Source: Corynebacterium minutissimum
Lineage (GTDB): Bacteria > Actinomycetota > Actinomycetes > Mycobacteriales > Mycobacteriaceae
Direction of reading: 5' to 3'
Assembly: GCF_016889765.1 (NCBI RefSeq)
Contig: NZ_CP069533.1
Span: 2,232,001 to 2,296,000, forward strand
Length of the DNA stretch: 64,000 bases
A program made the translations under genes and the position numbers. The notes under the pieces are model-generated. The model worked only from the letters and a program-made list of their open reading frames with translations. It had not been told where the DNA came from and did not search any database. Every line of letters begins with the position of its first letter. Position 1 is the stretch's first letter. Positions 22,831 to 31,827 of this stretch are shown in pieces.

Positions 22831-23607
22831 ATGGCGAAGAAGCGTACTGCAGGACTGAACATTCGAGTCCTCGAGGACAAGGAAGTCCTCATGCACTTCG
22901 GGGAGAACCCCGCAATCGACACCCAGACCGGCACTTTCGGCCCTGGCTGGCACTCTGCAGGTCTCGAGCCGAACGATTCCACCTGGAACGAAGCGCGAAA
23001 CGTGGATTCCAACAAGACACCGCTCACCGGTGGACAGTCTTCAACGTCCTACACCGCAGGCGACGTCAACGGCTCCGTTGACCTGATTCCAGGTTCCCCG
23101 GTCCTCGACTATATCGAGTGGCCGGACACCGTCAACCAGGACTCTGTGCTCTACCGCAAGCACACCAACAAGGTTGCCCAGGCGTATGTCGCCCGCGTCC
23201 ACAAGTTCCAGTCCGGAATCATGGGAATCAAGGTTTCCCGCGAGAAGGCAAATCTCACTGTTCCGGACCGTAACCAGGGCAACGACCCGACCCCCCACAC
23301 CCTCAACATTGACTATGTCAACGGTGATGATGAGGTCATGTTCGAGGAAAACTACTACCTGATTACGGAGGATTCTGTTGTGAAGGTTGAGAAGAAGATC
23401 TTCCAGGACATCGATGACCTCGAGTCCAAGATCGACTCTGGTGAGGCATTCATCCCGCAGGGTGGCGAGAAGGGCACCGTGTACGTCAAGGCCACCGATG
23501 ATGTAGACAAGGACGTCGACGGTGTGGACCTTACCGAGTTTAAGGACCCGGAGACTGGTGAGCCGGCCGAGGTAGATGGCGCTAATACTGGTGACCCTGC
23601 CGCGTAA
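22831..23607 (+). CDS. Major tail (tube) protein
   Basis: A 258-residue tube protein. Tail-tube features: an opening NIRVLEDKEVLMHFGENPAI, a DVNGSVDLIPGSPVLDYIEW beta segment and VARVHKFQSGIMGIKVSRE. The last ~60 residues are acidic, ending in DPETGEPAEV. Beyond the stop, the -1 frame stays open for 20 codons and reads VSAGTFTVTADSTTIPVA, which resembles the end of an Ig-like domain. So either a programmed -1 shift at GCCGCGTAA makes a longer form, or an Ig domain was lost. No clear slippery heptamer is present. Confidence 0.8.
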   Translation: MAKKRTAGLNIRVLEDKEVLMHFGENPAIDTQTGTFGPGWHSAGLEPNDSTWNEARNVDSNKTPLTGGQSSTSYTAGDVNGSVDLIPGSPVLDYIEWPDTVNQDSVLYRKHTNKVAQAYVARVHKFQSGIMGIKVSREKANLTVPDRNQGNDPTPHTLNIDYVNGDDEVMFEENYYLITEDSVVKVEKKIFQDIDDLESKIDSGEAFIPQGGEKGTVYVKATDDVDKDVDGVDLTEFKDPETGEPAEVDGANTGDPAA

Positions 23608-23685
23608 ATGTTTCGGCGGGCACTTTCACCGTGACCGCTGATTCCACCACGATTCCCGTGGCCTAACTGTTACGTCGGTAAATCT

Positions 23686-23706
23686 GCTGGGGGTGACGTC
23701 CCCAGC
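23686..23706 (+). repeat. Hairpin upstream of the phage tRNA
   Basis: A perfect 7-bp stem GCTGGGG/CCCCAGC with a 7-nt loop, ending 5 nt before the tRNA-like gene. It may be a processing site or part of the tail-protein 3' UTR; no U-tract follows. Confidence 0.4.
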
Positions 23707-23711
23707 TCTCT

Positions 23712-23794
23712 GCTGGTGTAGCTCATTGGAAGAGCGCTGGCCATAAGGATTCAAGAATGCCGGGCCGCTGCAGGTTCGATTCCTGCCACCAGTA
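23712..23794 (+). tRNA. tRNA-like gene with a 17-nt anticodon loop
   Basis: The cloverleaf is complete apart from the loop. Acceptor GCTGGTG pairs with CACCAGT (one G-T pair); T8 A9; D arm GCTC-ATTGGAA-GAGC; anticodon stem CTGGC/GCCGG (23737-23741 with 23759-23763, one T-G pair); variable region of 6 nt; T arm GCAGG-TTCGATT-CCTGC; discriminator A; no encoded CCA. The anticodon loop is 17 nt (23742-23758: CATAAGG then ATTCAAGAAT), with A at position 33, so no anticodon can be assigned with confidence. It lies between the major tail gene and the tail chaperones, flanked by two strong hairpins. It could be a decaying tRNA, a decoy, or an intron-bearing tRNA. Confidence 0.65.
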
Positions 23795-23797
23795 CTC

Positions 23798-23845
23798 GGC
23801 GTTTTCTTCTCATCTTCGGGTGGTCCCTGAGAAGAAAACGCCTTT
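23798..23845 (+). terminator. Terminator-like hairpin after the phage tRNA
   Basis: A perfect 15-bp inverted repeat (23798-23812 with 23828-23842; arms begin GGCGTTTTC) with a 15-nt loop, followed by TTTAAAC. It begins 3 nt past the tRNA discriminator. A terminator here would lower expression of the distal tail genes relative to the abundant tube protein. Confidence 0.55.
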
Positions 23846-23893
23846 AAACATTCATCTGGGACCACCTTGTCATACCTATTGGAGGGACCACGC

Positions 23894-24247
23894 ATGACTG
23901 CACGAAAGACCACTAGCAACAAGGTGGAAGTTGCCGAGAACACCGACGAGAAGACCACGACCGCGCAGGAGGCCACGACAGTGGAGACCATCGAGTTCCC
24001 TGTCACTCTCGCCAACGGCAACAAAGTCACCCTAGAAGCCATTAAGAACACTGAGGACATGGATTTCGACTTGCTCGAGCACGCGCAGCGCGGCAACTAT
24101 GCCGTGTTCCTCGCCGGTGCTCTTACAGCTAAGTCTCGTTTCCTGCTCAAGAACGCGGGCGCAAAGGTTCGCGATTATGAGACGGTGTCCACCGCCTATG
24201 GCGAGGCTATGGGCGCGGTAGACAACACCATCGACCACGAGGACTAG
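23894..24247 (+). CDS. Tail assembly chaperone, gpG position
   Basis: A 117-residue protein starting at ATG 23894 behind a GGAGGGA site (an earlier in-frame ATG lies before the site). It has a Thr/Glu/Lys-rich N-terminus, then a beta-alpha domain (TIEFPVTLANGNKVTLEAIK, DFDLLEHAQRGNYAVFLAGA) typical of short tail chaperones that coat the tape measure. It ends in TAG. The next gene continues in the same frame two codons later, so amber read-through would yield a gpGT-type fusion without a frameshift. Confidence 0.7.
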   Translation: MTARKTTSNKVEVAENTDEKTTTAQEATTVETIEFPVTLANGNKVTLEAIKNTEDMDFDLLEHAQRGNYAVFLAGALTAKSRFLLKNAGAKVRDYETVSTAYGEAMGAVDNTIDHED

Positions 24248-24250
24248 CCT

Positions 24251-24871
24251 GTGCTGCCCCTAGAACTTGATGCGACGGGGGCACGCACCGTCAAATTCGA
24301 TGTTCGCCTAGGGTCAGGACGCACAGTCCATCTTGAAGCTGTCGCTGACCCCGTTATGGCAGGATTTAACTCCGCTATCGAGCTTTTCCGCGGTGCAGAG
24401 ATAGAACTGAATTTCCTGACTGATAAGGCAAAAATGGCCTGGGTATTAGCATTCCCCAGGCCTGGGGACGTGCGGCGCCTAGTCGAATCATGGCTCGAGG
24501 CGATAGGAATTAACCGTGAAAGAGTCGACGTGCTCTTTGGAGTCGTTGACCATCTGGAGCTGGTCGAAGCTGACTTACAAAAGTTTTACAGTCTGGATTT
24601 AGGTAGCTGGCCTAGGGGTGAATTGTCGACCAGGCGTCTTGCCGTGCTCATCGAAGGGCTACGGCATCGTCCGGATTCACTGTTTTGGGCTGAGACTCAA
24701 AGCGAATTCGACCCGATGAGTACCGAGGCCGTCATTCTTGCCGGGATTTTTGGCGCACTCACGGGGGAGCCGCACCCGCTTCTTATGGCTCGGAAGAACC
24801 GCGAGGAGGTCGCCCAGAAGGCCGCGGCGATGGAGCGCATGACAGCGCGTGGCTTAACAGCAGGGGATTAA
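24251..24871 (+). CDS. Tail assembly chaperone, second component (gpT position)
   Basis: A 206-residue protein just before the tape measure. In most siphoviruses this position is made by -1 frameshifting from the first chaperone; here the frame is the same and the two are separated by a lone TAG and one CCT codon. The GTG start has a CGAGGA site ~8 nt upstream, so independent initiation is possible. Sequence: a beta N-terminal half (TVKFDVRLGSGRTVHLEAVA) and a helical C-terminal half (LSTRRLAVLIEGLRHRPDSL, NREEVAQKAAAMERM). Confidence 0.65.
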   Translation: MLPLELDATGARTVKFDVRLGSGRTVHLEAVADPVMAGFNSAIELFRGAEIELNFLTDKAKMAWVLAFPRPGDVRRLVESWLEAIGINRERVDVLFGVVDHLELVEADLQKFYSLDLGSWPRGELSTRRLAVLIEGLRHRPDSLFWAETQSEFDPMSTEAVILAGIFGALTGEPHPLLMARKNREEVAQKAAAMERMTARGLTAGD

Positions 24872-24891
24872 TACAAAAGGAGATTTTCACA

Positions 24892-27800
24892 ATGTCAGAT
24901 AATGCTCTGGGCTGGGTATCCGTCCCATTCGTCCCCGTTTTTGATGGGATTACCCAACGCATTGAAAAGGGCATGGTGAAGCCCATGACCGCGGGGTCTA
25001 AAAAGGCTGCGGATGCGGTACAGAAGACCGCGGATGACATGGTGAAGTCTCTGGAACGACAGGCTGCCGCATCTAAGAAAAAGGTCGATTCCCTTGGTAA
25101 GGCTGCGGAGGATGCCGCTGGCAAGGAGGAGGTGGCCCGCCGGAAGGTGCAGGCGGCCATCGCTAAGCAGAAAGCCGCGGAAGAGGACTACCAGAAAGCG
25201 TTAGCCAAGGGGGAGTCCGGCTCAAAAGAGCTCTCTAAGCTCGAGGATGCCAAGGCAAAGGTCACTGAAGCGACGATTAAGGCGAAGAAGGCGGAGCAGG
25301 ACTCTACCGATGCGCAGAAGAAAGCCAAAGACCAGGCCGAGGACTACGCAAAAACAGTCGGCAAGCTTGAGGATGCGCAGAAGTCTGCAAAGGATGAGGA
25401 AGACCGTCATAAGGGTGTTCTGGGCGGTTTGCGCAAAGAGATGGATAAGGCGAAGGCCGCAGCTGATGAAGCGGGAACCTCGTTTCACGATATTGGCGCC
25501 AAGCTAAAGACCGGCATGGCTGCCGCGGCCGGTGCTGTGGCCGGTGGGCTTGCGGGCCTTGTCAAGGTCGGAACGACTTTCGACAACACGTGGGACACGG
25601 TGCGCGCTGGCACTGGTGCCACGGGTGAAGCATTCGAGGCGCTCAAGGAAAACATTCGCAACGTCGCGAAAGAATCTGTAGGCGTTGGTGGAGACTTCGA
25701 GGCTATTGGCTCGACCGCCGCGGATTTGAATACTCGCCTAGGGCTGACCGGTAAGCCGCTCGAGGATATGACGCGGTCGATGATGCAGCTGCAGGAGCTG
25801 GGCGTCGACGCGGATATTAACTCGTTGTCTCAGGCTATGAACGGCTTTGGCGTGGAGGCTGAGGATATGCCGGCCATGCTGGACAAAATGTTCCAGGTGT
25901 CGCAGGCTACGGGTTTGTCGGTGTCTGAGCTTGCAAACTCCGCGGTGAAGGCCGGCCCGTCGTTGCGTGGCTTTGGCTTCGACATGGCTGATTCGGCTGC
26001 CCTGGTCGGACAGATGGATAAAGCTGGTCTTGATGCGGATAAGACGTTGCAGTCGATGCAGCGCGCTCTCGCGGAGTTTGCTTCCGAGGGGCGTGATGCG
26101 CCGGAGGCGTTGAAAGAAACGATTGGCAGTATCGAGGAGCTTATCAACGCGGGTGACGAAGCAGCTGCGATTGATATGGCCTCAAATATCTTCGGCACTC
26201 GTGGAGCTGCGCAATTTGTGGATGCCGTTAAGACCGGCACGCTGTCGGTAGACGATTTCATGGCGGCGACTGGTGCGACATCGGACACGATTAATGGTGT
26301 TGCAGAGGAAACTGCCAGTTTTGCGGAGAAGTGGGATCAATTCAAGCTGAATGCGCTGGCTGCTTTGGAGCCGGTGGCGTCTAAGATTTTTGACTCTATT
26401 GCTCCCGCGATGCAGCTGGTCATTGATAAGGTCATGCCGTTGGCGGCGTCTTTTGCGGAGCAGCTCGGCCCGGTGCTTGAGGATGTTGTCGGTAAGCTCA
26501 CCTCGCTTGGTGAGTGGATACTCAAGAATAAGGACTACTTGGTCCCCTTGCTTGCTGCAGTGGGTACTGCGATTGGCTTGTGGAAGGCGTGGGCGCTCGG
26601 TATGACTGCCGTGACCACGGCGCTTAAGCTCGCTAAGGCTGCCCAGGAAGGCATGAACCTTGCGATGAAGGCCAATGTTATTGGCATTGTTGTAACGGCG
26701 ATTGCTGCTTTAGCTGCTGGTCTTGTGTGGTTTTTCACTAAGACGGAGACGGGGCGTGAGCTTTGGGAGAAGTTCACCGCGGCGTTGGTTGACGGCTGGC
26801 AGTGGGTGTCGGAGAAGTTCTCCGAGGTATGGGGTTGGATTCAGAACAATGTTCTCAACCCCATGGTGGATCTCTTTCAGAACGTACTTTGGCCGGCTAT
26901 TCAGTCCGTTATTGGTTGGATTGGTGAGAAGTGGACCTGGCTGTCTGAAACACTGTCCACCGTGTGGAGCTGGATTTACGACAACGTCATTCAGCTCATG
27001 GTTGATGGTTTTAACCGACTCTGGGACGCGGTATCTGCAGTCGCCGGCTGGATTTCTGACAAGTGGAACTGGCTATACGGCGTCCTGTTGAATGTGTGGA
27101 ACTGGTTGGATGAGAATGTCATCCAGCGTCAGATTCAGGGTTTCCACCTTATGTGGGATGCCGTCCTCGCCGTAGCTGGATGGATTGCTGATAAGTGGCA
27201 GTGGATGGCAGACCGTCTACGCGATGGTTGGGTATGGATTGATGAGAATGTCTTCAGTCCATTAAAGAGCGGTCTTGACACGGTTAAAGGCTGGTTCTCC
27301 ACCGCTGTGGATGCCATTGGTCAGATTTGGGATGGCATCAAAGAAAAGACCAAGGCCCCGGTTCAGTTCGTGGTGGACGTCGTCTACAACAGCGGCATTC
27401 GCAAGGCGTGGAACGCGGTCGCGGGCCTCGTCGGCCTGGATAAGCTGAAGGAAATTAAGTTCGCGACCGGCGGTATTCTGCCCGGCTACACCCCTGGGCG
27501 TGACCCGTACACCTTCATCGAGCCGCGCACCGGTATGCGCATCGGACTGTCTGGTGGTGAAGGCATCCTGCGCCCGGAGGCGACCCGCGCCCTCGGCAAG
27601 GACTGGCTGGACAACGTGAACGCCGCTGCCCGGCAGGGCGGCGTGGAGGGCGTACGAAACCGCCTGAAGCACTCCCACTTCGCTAGCGGTGGCGTTATAG
27701 ACCTGGGCAATTTCGCCAAGGGCGGGTTCACCAATATTGCTGGCGCTCTGTCTGCTATCCAGCAGTCGCATGCGAAGTTCGTGTCCCGATTCTTTCCTGG

Positions 27801-30800
27801 GCTGTTTACGCTGACCTCGGCGTCCCGTAGCGAGCCGGGCTCGATGCATGATTTCTCTCGTGCAGCAGCAACCGACTGGCAGGCGTCGGATGGTCAGTAT
27901 GCGACGCAGATGCCTACCCCTGCGTCGAAGGCGCTGGCTAGGGCGATTCACAAGAATTTCCCGAACACCACCCAGCTGATTCACCACCCGCTGGACGGTT
28001 GGCAGAACCTTCTGAATGGTGCTCCTTTTGACTATGGTGCAGGGACTAATTCCCAGCATGGTAATCACGTCCACTGGGGTACAAACTCTCCGCTCCGCTT
28101 CGATGGTGACGACATTGTCCTGGACGACGTGCCTGGCGGCACCTCTTATAACCCAGTTTCGATGGTTAAATCTCTATGGGACTCGGCAATCAAGAAGATC
28201 GGTAGTTTTCCGGGGGCTGACAACTTCGGTGATTGGGGCAAGCTGCCCGGCGCGTACCTCAAAACGATGGCTGAGTCTGCCTGGAACTTCATTAAGGAAA
28301 AGGCCGACAAGCTCAAGTCTGCTTTTACTGGTGGCGGTGCTCGTAACGTCCAGGAGTGGGCTCCGGCTGCTACTGAGGCGCTTCGCCGAGCTGGCTACGA
28401 TAACTCTGCGCTGCAGGCCATGCTGGAGCAGATTGCTATCGAGTCAAACGGCGACCCGAATGCGGTCAACAACTGGGACGACAACGCGGTGAAGGGTACC
28501 CCGTCGGGCGGTCTGCTGCAGGTCATCGAACCGACATACCGGGGCATGCGCAACAAGTACCCGGAGGCCTTCGAGGGCTTGCCAGATAACCGCATGGACC
28601 CAGTCACTAACATGACCGCGGCTCTTTTGTGGACGAAAACCAAGTATGGTGGGCCATCTAATGTGTGGCCAACCCGAGGCGGTTATGCCTTGGGCGGTGT
28701 TATCGATTTGCCGAAGCTGTTTGACCAGGGAGGTTGGCTGGAGCACGGCAAGTCTGCTGTGAACCTCTCCGGCAAGCCAGAGCCGGTGCTCAACTTCGAC
28801 CAGTGGAAGATGGTCGCTCAGATGATCCGTTCTGGTGCGTCCATGGGTGATGTCGTGCGCGAGCTCGGGCGCCTGGTTCCACAGCTGAAGCAGCAGACTG
28901 AGGTGTTCGCTCGGTTTGCTGACAATGCGCAGGCGTGGATGGCTAAGGCCGGTGATTACAACAGCATTGAGGGCATTAATGCCCGTCAGGGTGTGCGCCG
29001 CATGCTGGACCTTGGCTTGGATTTGCCGGGGAGTGACGTCATCAAGACGGTTCTTGATGGTGAGGAAGCACTGTGGGATTCTCGCGCCCGCGCCACTAAG
29101 AACCTTGACACCATCGTCGAGAAGGAAAAGGCGCTGGAGGAGGCACGAAAGGCTGCATCCGATCTCATGTCTGGGCCTGAGGGAATGTCTAAGTCAGATA
29201 AGCGCAAGCTAGATGACGCGCAAAAGGCTGTTGATGAGGCTAAGGCTAAGCAGGCTGAAGCTGATTCGGATGAGAAGCGTGCTAAGGCCGCTGACAAGGT
29301 TGCGGATGCTGAGGAGAAGCTGAAGCGAGTTCGTGAGGATATTGATGAGCATTCTGAAGAGAATGCGAAAAAGCATGCTGAGGAGGTGAAAAAGGCTAAC
29401 GAGGAGGTTTCTAAGGCGGAGCAGGAGCTGGCGACAGCTCGCCGTAAGCAGGCCGAAGACCTCGACAACGTTGTTCTCATCTCGCAGCAGCAGATTGAGA
29501 GTCTCATTCCGCAGGCGGAGGCCCTGGCCTCCAAGCTTGTCGGCATGGGCGCCCCGGCCGGTGCTGTTGGTGCCGGGCTGGACATGGTGGTGGGCAAGCT
29601 CGCCAGCATTGCCGGCCTGGCTGGCCCGACTGGCCTGACCCTGGGTATGGCAATGGACATGCTCAAGGTCGGCATCGGCATCATCAAGTCCATCGTGGGT
29701 GCGATTGTGGATTTGATTCACAGGATTCAGGATGCGCGCATCGCCGCGGTGAAGACCTTGGCCGATGGTCTGCAGGTTGTTGCTGATTACGCTGAGCTCA
29801 ACTTGCAGCTGCAGGCTAATGTGGCTGAGCTGCAGCAGCAGCTGGTGCGCGGGCTGAACGAGCAGCGTGTGGCCGCGTTCAACCTGGAGATTGCTAACCG
29901 CGACCGTATGGTGGCGGAAGCTGAGGGCATGTTGGCGATTGCGCAGGCCCGTATGAAGCTCGACGGTGAGATTGAGAAGGGCGCGAAAATCGCCCAACTC
30001 AAGATGATGGGACTGCACGAGGACTGGGACTCTTACAACGCGTTTCAGGCGCAGGTGGGGCGCGGCGTGCTGGCCCAATGGTCGGATGCTGCTCTGTCCG
30101 CCCTGTTCACGTATGAGAAGGCGCGTGCGGAGGCTTTCCAGAAGGAACTCAACGCTAAGCTATCTCAGCTGGAGGCTGAGTATGAGCTGGCGGAGCGTGT
30201 ACGGCAGAACGCCCGCACTCAGGCTGATTTGATTACTGCGCAGGAGCGCGTGATTAAGATGGCCGCCCGCATTTCCGGCATGGACTTGGAGGGTGCTACC
30301 GGCCAGGCCCAGATTGCCAAGCTCATGGCCGAGATGGCCGAGAACCAGAAGAACCTGGATAACAATGTTTTCGGTCGCTGGGGCTACAAGCTGGGCGCGT
30401 CTGGGTCTCACGCCACGGAGTACCGAGGACAGCTGGCACGCCAGGAGTCCCTGCGCGCCGCGCTGGATGCGGTAGCACGTGAAACGAACATCAGTATTGA
30501 TGAGGGCCGATTCGATAGCACTCTCAAGAAGATGTCCCGCACGTCGTTCCGTGGTGGTGACCCTATGTCGGTGCTGCGAAGCGAGATGCCAGAGTTGGTG
30601 GCTGCGGAAACTGCACTGAAGGTGCAGGAAACGATGAAACCGATCTGGGATATTCGTGACCAGAAGCGCGACATTGACCGCGCGTCTGAGGATTTCCGTG
30701 CTGAGGTGGATCACTTTGAGAAGACGCAGCCGCTGAAGGAGCAGATTAAGGGCTTGGATTACGCGATCCGTGGCCTGGAGGCTTCTTCGGCTGCGTTTGC

Positions 30801-31083
30801 TGAGGGTAATGAGAAGGTGCGCGGCGAGTATTTGGCTGTGGCGCGTGCTAATCAGGCTTCGGCGGAGTCTTTGGGTGTGCGGTGGAAGATGGACCCGCGC
30901 TACGCGAGTGCGCATGACCAGGTTCGTCGTGAGACGACGGTGGTGATGCGCGGGGATGAGATGTACACAGCCGACCAGGTGGATCGCCTGCTGGCGGATG
31001 TTACGTCTGGGACGAATGCGAGTGTGAAGACTCGTATCTCGTCGTCGTTGCTGGCTAATGCTCGTAGGAAGGAGCTTCGCTGA
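24892..31083 (+). CDS. Tape measure protein with two murein-degrading domains
   Basis: A 2063-residue tape measure, implying a tail near 300 nm if the usual ~0.15 nm per residue holds. Residues ~30-200 and ~1390-1530 are long Lys/Ala/Glu coiled coils. The phage tail tape-measure core follows (~215-480), then two hydrophobic segments (~550-615), tandem Trp-rich ~40-residue repeats (~620-810, such as DKWNWLYGVL and DKWQWMADRL), an M15/VanY-like peptidase (~970-1066: SRSEPGSMHDFSRAAATDW and HGNHVHWGT metal ligands), an SLT transglycosylase (~1150-1265: IAIESNGDPNAVNNWDDNA with catalytic Glu, GLLQVIEPTY), and a further hydrophobic stretch (~1555-1610). The enzymes would open the cell wall at infection. 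Confidence 0.92.
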   Translation: MSDNALGWVSVPFVPVFDGITQRIEKGMVKPMTAGSKKAADAVQKTADDMVKSLERQAAASKKKVDSLGKAAEDAAGKEEVARRKVQAAIAKQKAAEEDYQKALAKGESGSKELSKLEDAKAKVTEATIKAKKAEQDSTDAQKKAKDQAEDYAKTVGKLEDAQKSAKDEEDRHKGVLGGLRKEMDKAKAAADEAGTSFHDIGAKLKTGMAAAAGAVAGGLAGLVKVGTTFDNTWDTVRAGTGATGEAFEALKENIRNVAKESVGVGGDFEAIGSTAADLNTRLGLTGKPLEDMTRSMMQLQELGVDADINSLSQAMNGFGVEAEDMPAMLDKMFQVSQATGLSVSELANSAVKAGPSLRGFGFDMADSAALVGQMDKAGLDADKTLQSMQRALAEFASEGRDAPEALKETIGSIEELINAGDEAAAIDMASNIFGTRGAAQFVDAVKTGTLSVDDFMAATGATSDTINGVAEETASFAEKWDQFKLNALAALEPVASKIFDSIAPAMQLVIDKVMPLAASFAEQLGPVLEDVVGKLTSLGEWILKNKDYLVPLLAAVGTAIGLWKAWALGMTAVTTALKLAKAAQEGMNLAMKANVIGIVVTAIAALAAGLVWFFTKTETGRELWEKFTAALVDGWQWVSEKFSEVWGWIQNNVLNPMVDLFQNVLWPAIQSVIGWIGEKWTWLSETLSTVWSWIYDNVIQLMVDGFNRLWDAVSAVAGWISDKWNWLYGVLLNVWNWLDENVIQRQIQGFHLMWDAVLAVAGWIADKWQWMADRLRDGWVWIDENVFSPLKSGLDTVKGWFSTAVDAIGQIWDGIKEKTKAPVQFVVDVVYNSGIRKAWNAVAGLVGLDKLKEIKFATGGILPGYTPGRDPYTFIEPRTGMRIGLSGGEGILRPEATRALGKDWLDNVNAAARQGGVEGVRNRLKHSHFASGGVIDLGNFAKGGFTNIAGALSAIQQSHAKFVSRFFPGLFTLTSASRSEPGSMHDFSRAAATDWQASDGQYATQMPTPASKALARAIHKNFPNTTQLIHHPLDGWQNLLNGAPFDYGAGTNSQHGNHVHWGTNSPLRFDGDDIVLDDVPGGTSYNPVSMVKSLWDSAIKKIGSFPGADNFGDWGKLPGAYLKTMAESAWNFIKEKADKLKSAFTGGGARNVQEWAPAATEALRRAGYDNSALQAMLEQIAIESNGDPNAVNNWDDNAVKGTPSGGLLQVIEPTYRGMRNKYPEAFEGLPDNRMDPVTNMTAALLWTKTKYGGPSNVWPTRGGYALGGVIDLPKLFDQGGWLEHGKSAVNLSGKPEPVLNFDQWKMVAQMIRSGASMGDVVRELGRLVPQLKQQTEVFARFADNAQAWMAKAGDYNSIEGINARQGVRRMLDLGLDLPGSDVIKTVLDGEEALWDSRARATKNLDTIVEKEKALEEARKAASDLMSGPEGMSKSDKRKLDDAQKAVDEAKAKQAEADSDEKRAKAADKVADAEEKLKRVREDIDEHSEENAKKHAEEVKKANEEVSKAEQELATARRKQAEDLDNVVLISQQQIESLIPQAEALASKLVGMGAPAGAVGAGLDMVVGKLASIAGLAGPTGLTLGMAMDMLKVGIGIIKSIVGAIVDLIHRIQDARIAAVKTLADGLQVVADYAELNLQLQANVAELQQQLVRGLNEQRVAAFNLEIANRDRMVAEAEGMLAIAQARMKLDGEIEKGAKIAQLKMMGLHEDWDSYNAFQAQVGRGVLAQWSDAALSALFTYEKARAEAFQKELNAKLSQLEAEYELAERVRQNARTQADLITAQERVIKMAARISGMDLEGATGQAQIAKLMAEMAENQKNLDNNVFGRWGYKLGASGSHATEYRGQLARQESLRAALDAVARETNISIDEGRFDSTLKKMSRTSFRGGDPMSVLRSEMPELVAAETALKVQETMKPIWDIRDQKRDIDRASEDFRAEVDHFEKTQPLKEQIKGLDYAIRGLEASSAAFAEGNEKVRGEYLAVARANQASAESLGVRWKMDPRYASAHDQVRRETTVVMRGDEMYTADQVDRLLADVTSGTNASVKTRISSSLLANARRKELR

Positions 31084-31814
31084 TGGAAGTGACGTTGGTT
31101 ACGGGTACTGGCGAGGAGTATCTGCTGACTGGGTCGGTGCATACGTCGAAGGTGCTGGCCCCGGTGGGCGCGTTGGTGTCGCTGACCGGTGAGGCTGAGA
31201 GGTCTGACCTGGCGGTGCCTGCGCGCTCTGGGGTAGTACCCGGCAAGCGTCGGTTTAAGTCGATGGATACCACGATTGAGTTTCATCTCGTGGCTGATAG
31301 CCATGAGGAGATGGAGGCGTTGTATTGGTCGTTTCGGCGTGCGTGGTTGAAGACTGTGGCTGCGAGGGATGCGGCCCCGTGTGTTTTCAGGATTGAGGGT
31401 GCGCGGGGTACGTATTTTGTTGACGCGGTGCTGGGAGGCGTGCTGCCTGGTGTCGATGTGGAACCGAGTCGTCGTTTGTCGATGCAGTTAGAGGTTCCGG
31501 TATTCAACTCGCGCGGGCTGGCTAGGTCGGTGGCGTTCCTCGAGAGGGGAAGCGTCACAGTTACGAATACGGGCGATGGTGTTATATACCCCAAAATCCG
31601 ACGAAACGGGCGAACCGGAACACTCACATACCCATCCGGCGCCACCTCATACCTGACTGGCTACATGCCAGAGGTTATTGACACTGACCCGATGGTGCTG
31701 CGCGAGGACAAGGTATACCCCGAGGGCGTGGAGCGCGGGGATAGTGCGAGCTGGTCGCTGCCGTCTGGGATGCAACTGGAGTGGTGCCAGCTCGTAGCTG
31801 ACCCATGGGGATAG
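31083..31814 (+). CDS. Distal tail protein (Dit-like)
   Basis: A 243-residue protein starting at the ATG that overlaps the tape-measure stop. The order (directly after the tape measure) and a two-part beta structure, N-terminal MEVTLVTGTGEEYLLTGSV with SLTGEAERSDLAVPARSGVV and C-terminal VTVTNTGDGVIYPKIRRNG, match Dit-type baseplate hub proteins, whose C-terminal galectin-like domain has this TNTGD pattern. It connects tube and tip. Confidence 0.78.
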   Translation: MEVTLVTGTGEEYLLTGSVHTSKVLAPVGALVSLTGEAERSDLAVPARSGVVPGKRRFKSMDTTIEFHLVADSHEEMEALYWSFRRAWLKTVAARDAAPCVFRIEGARGTYFVDAVLGGVLPGVDVEPSRRLSMQLEVPVFNSRGLARSVAFLERGSVTVTNTGDGVIYPKIRRNGRTGTLTYPSGATSYLTGYMPEVIDTDPMVLREDKVYPEGVERGDSASWSLPSGMQLEWCQLVADPWG

Positions 31815-31827
31815 AAGGGAGACCATA

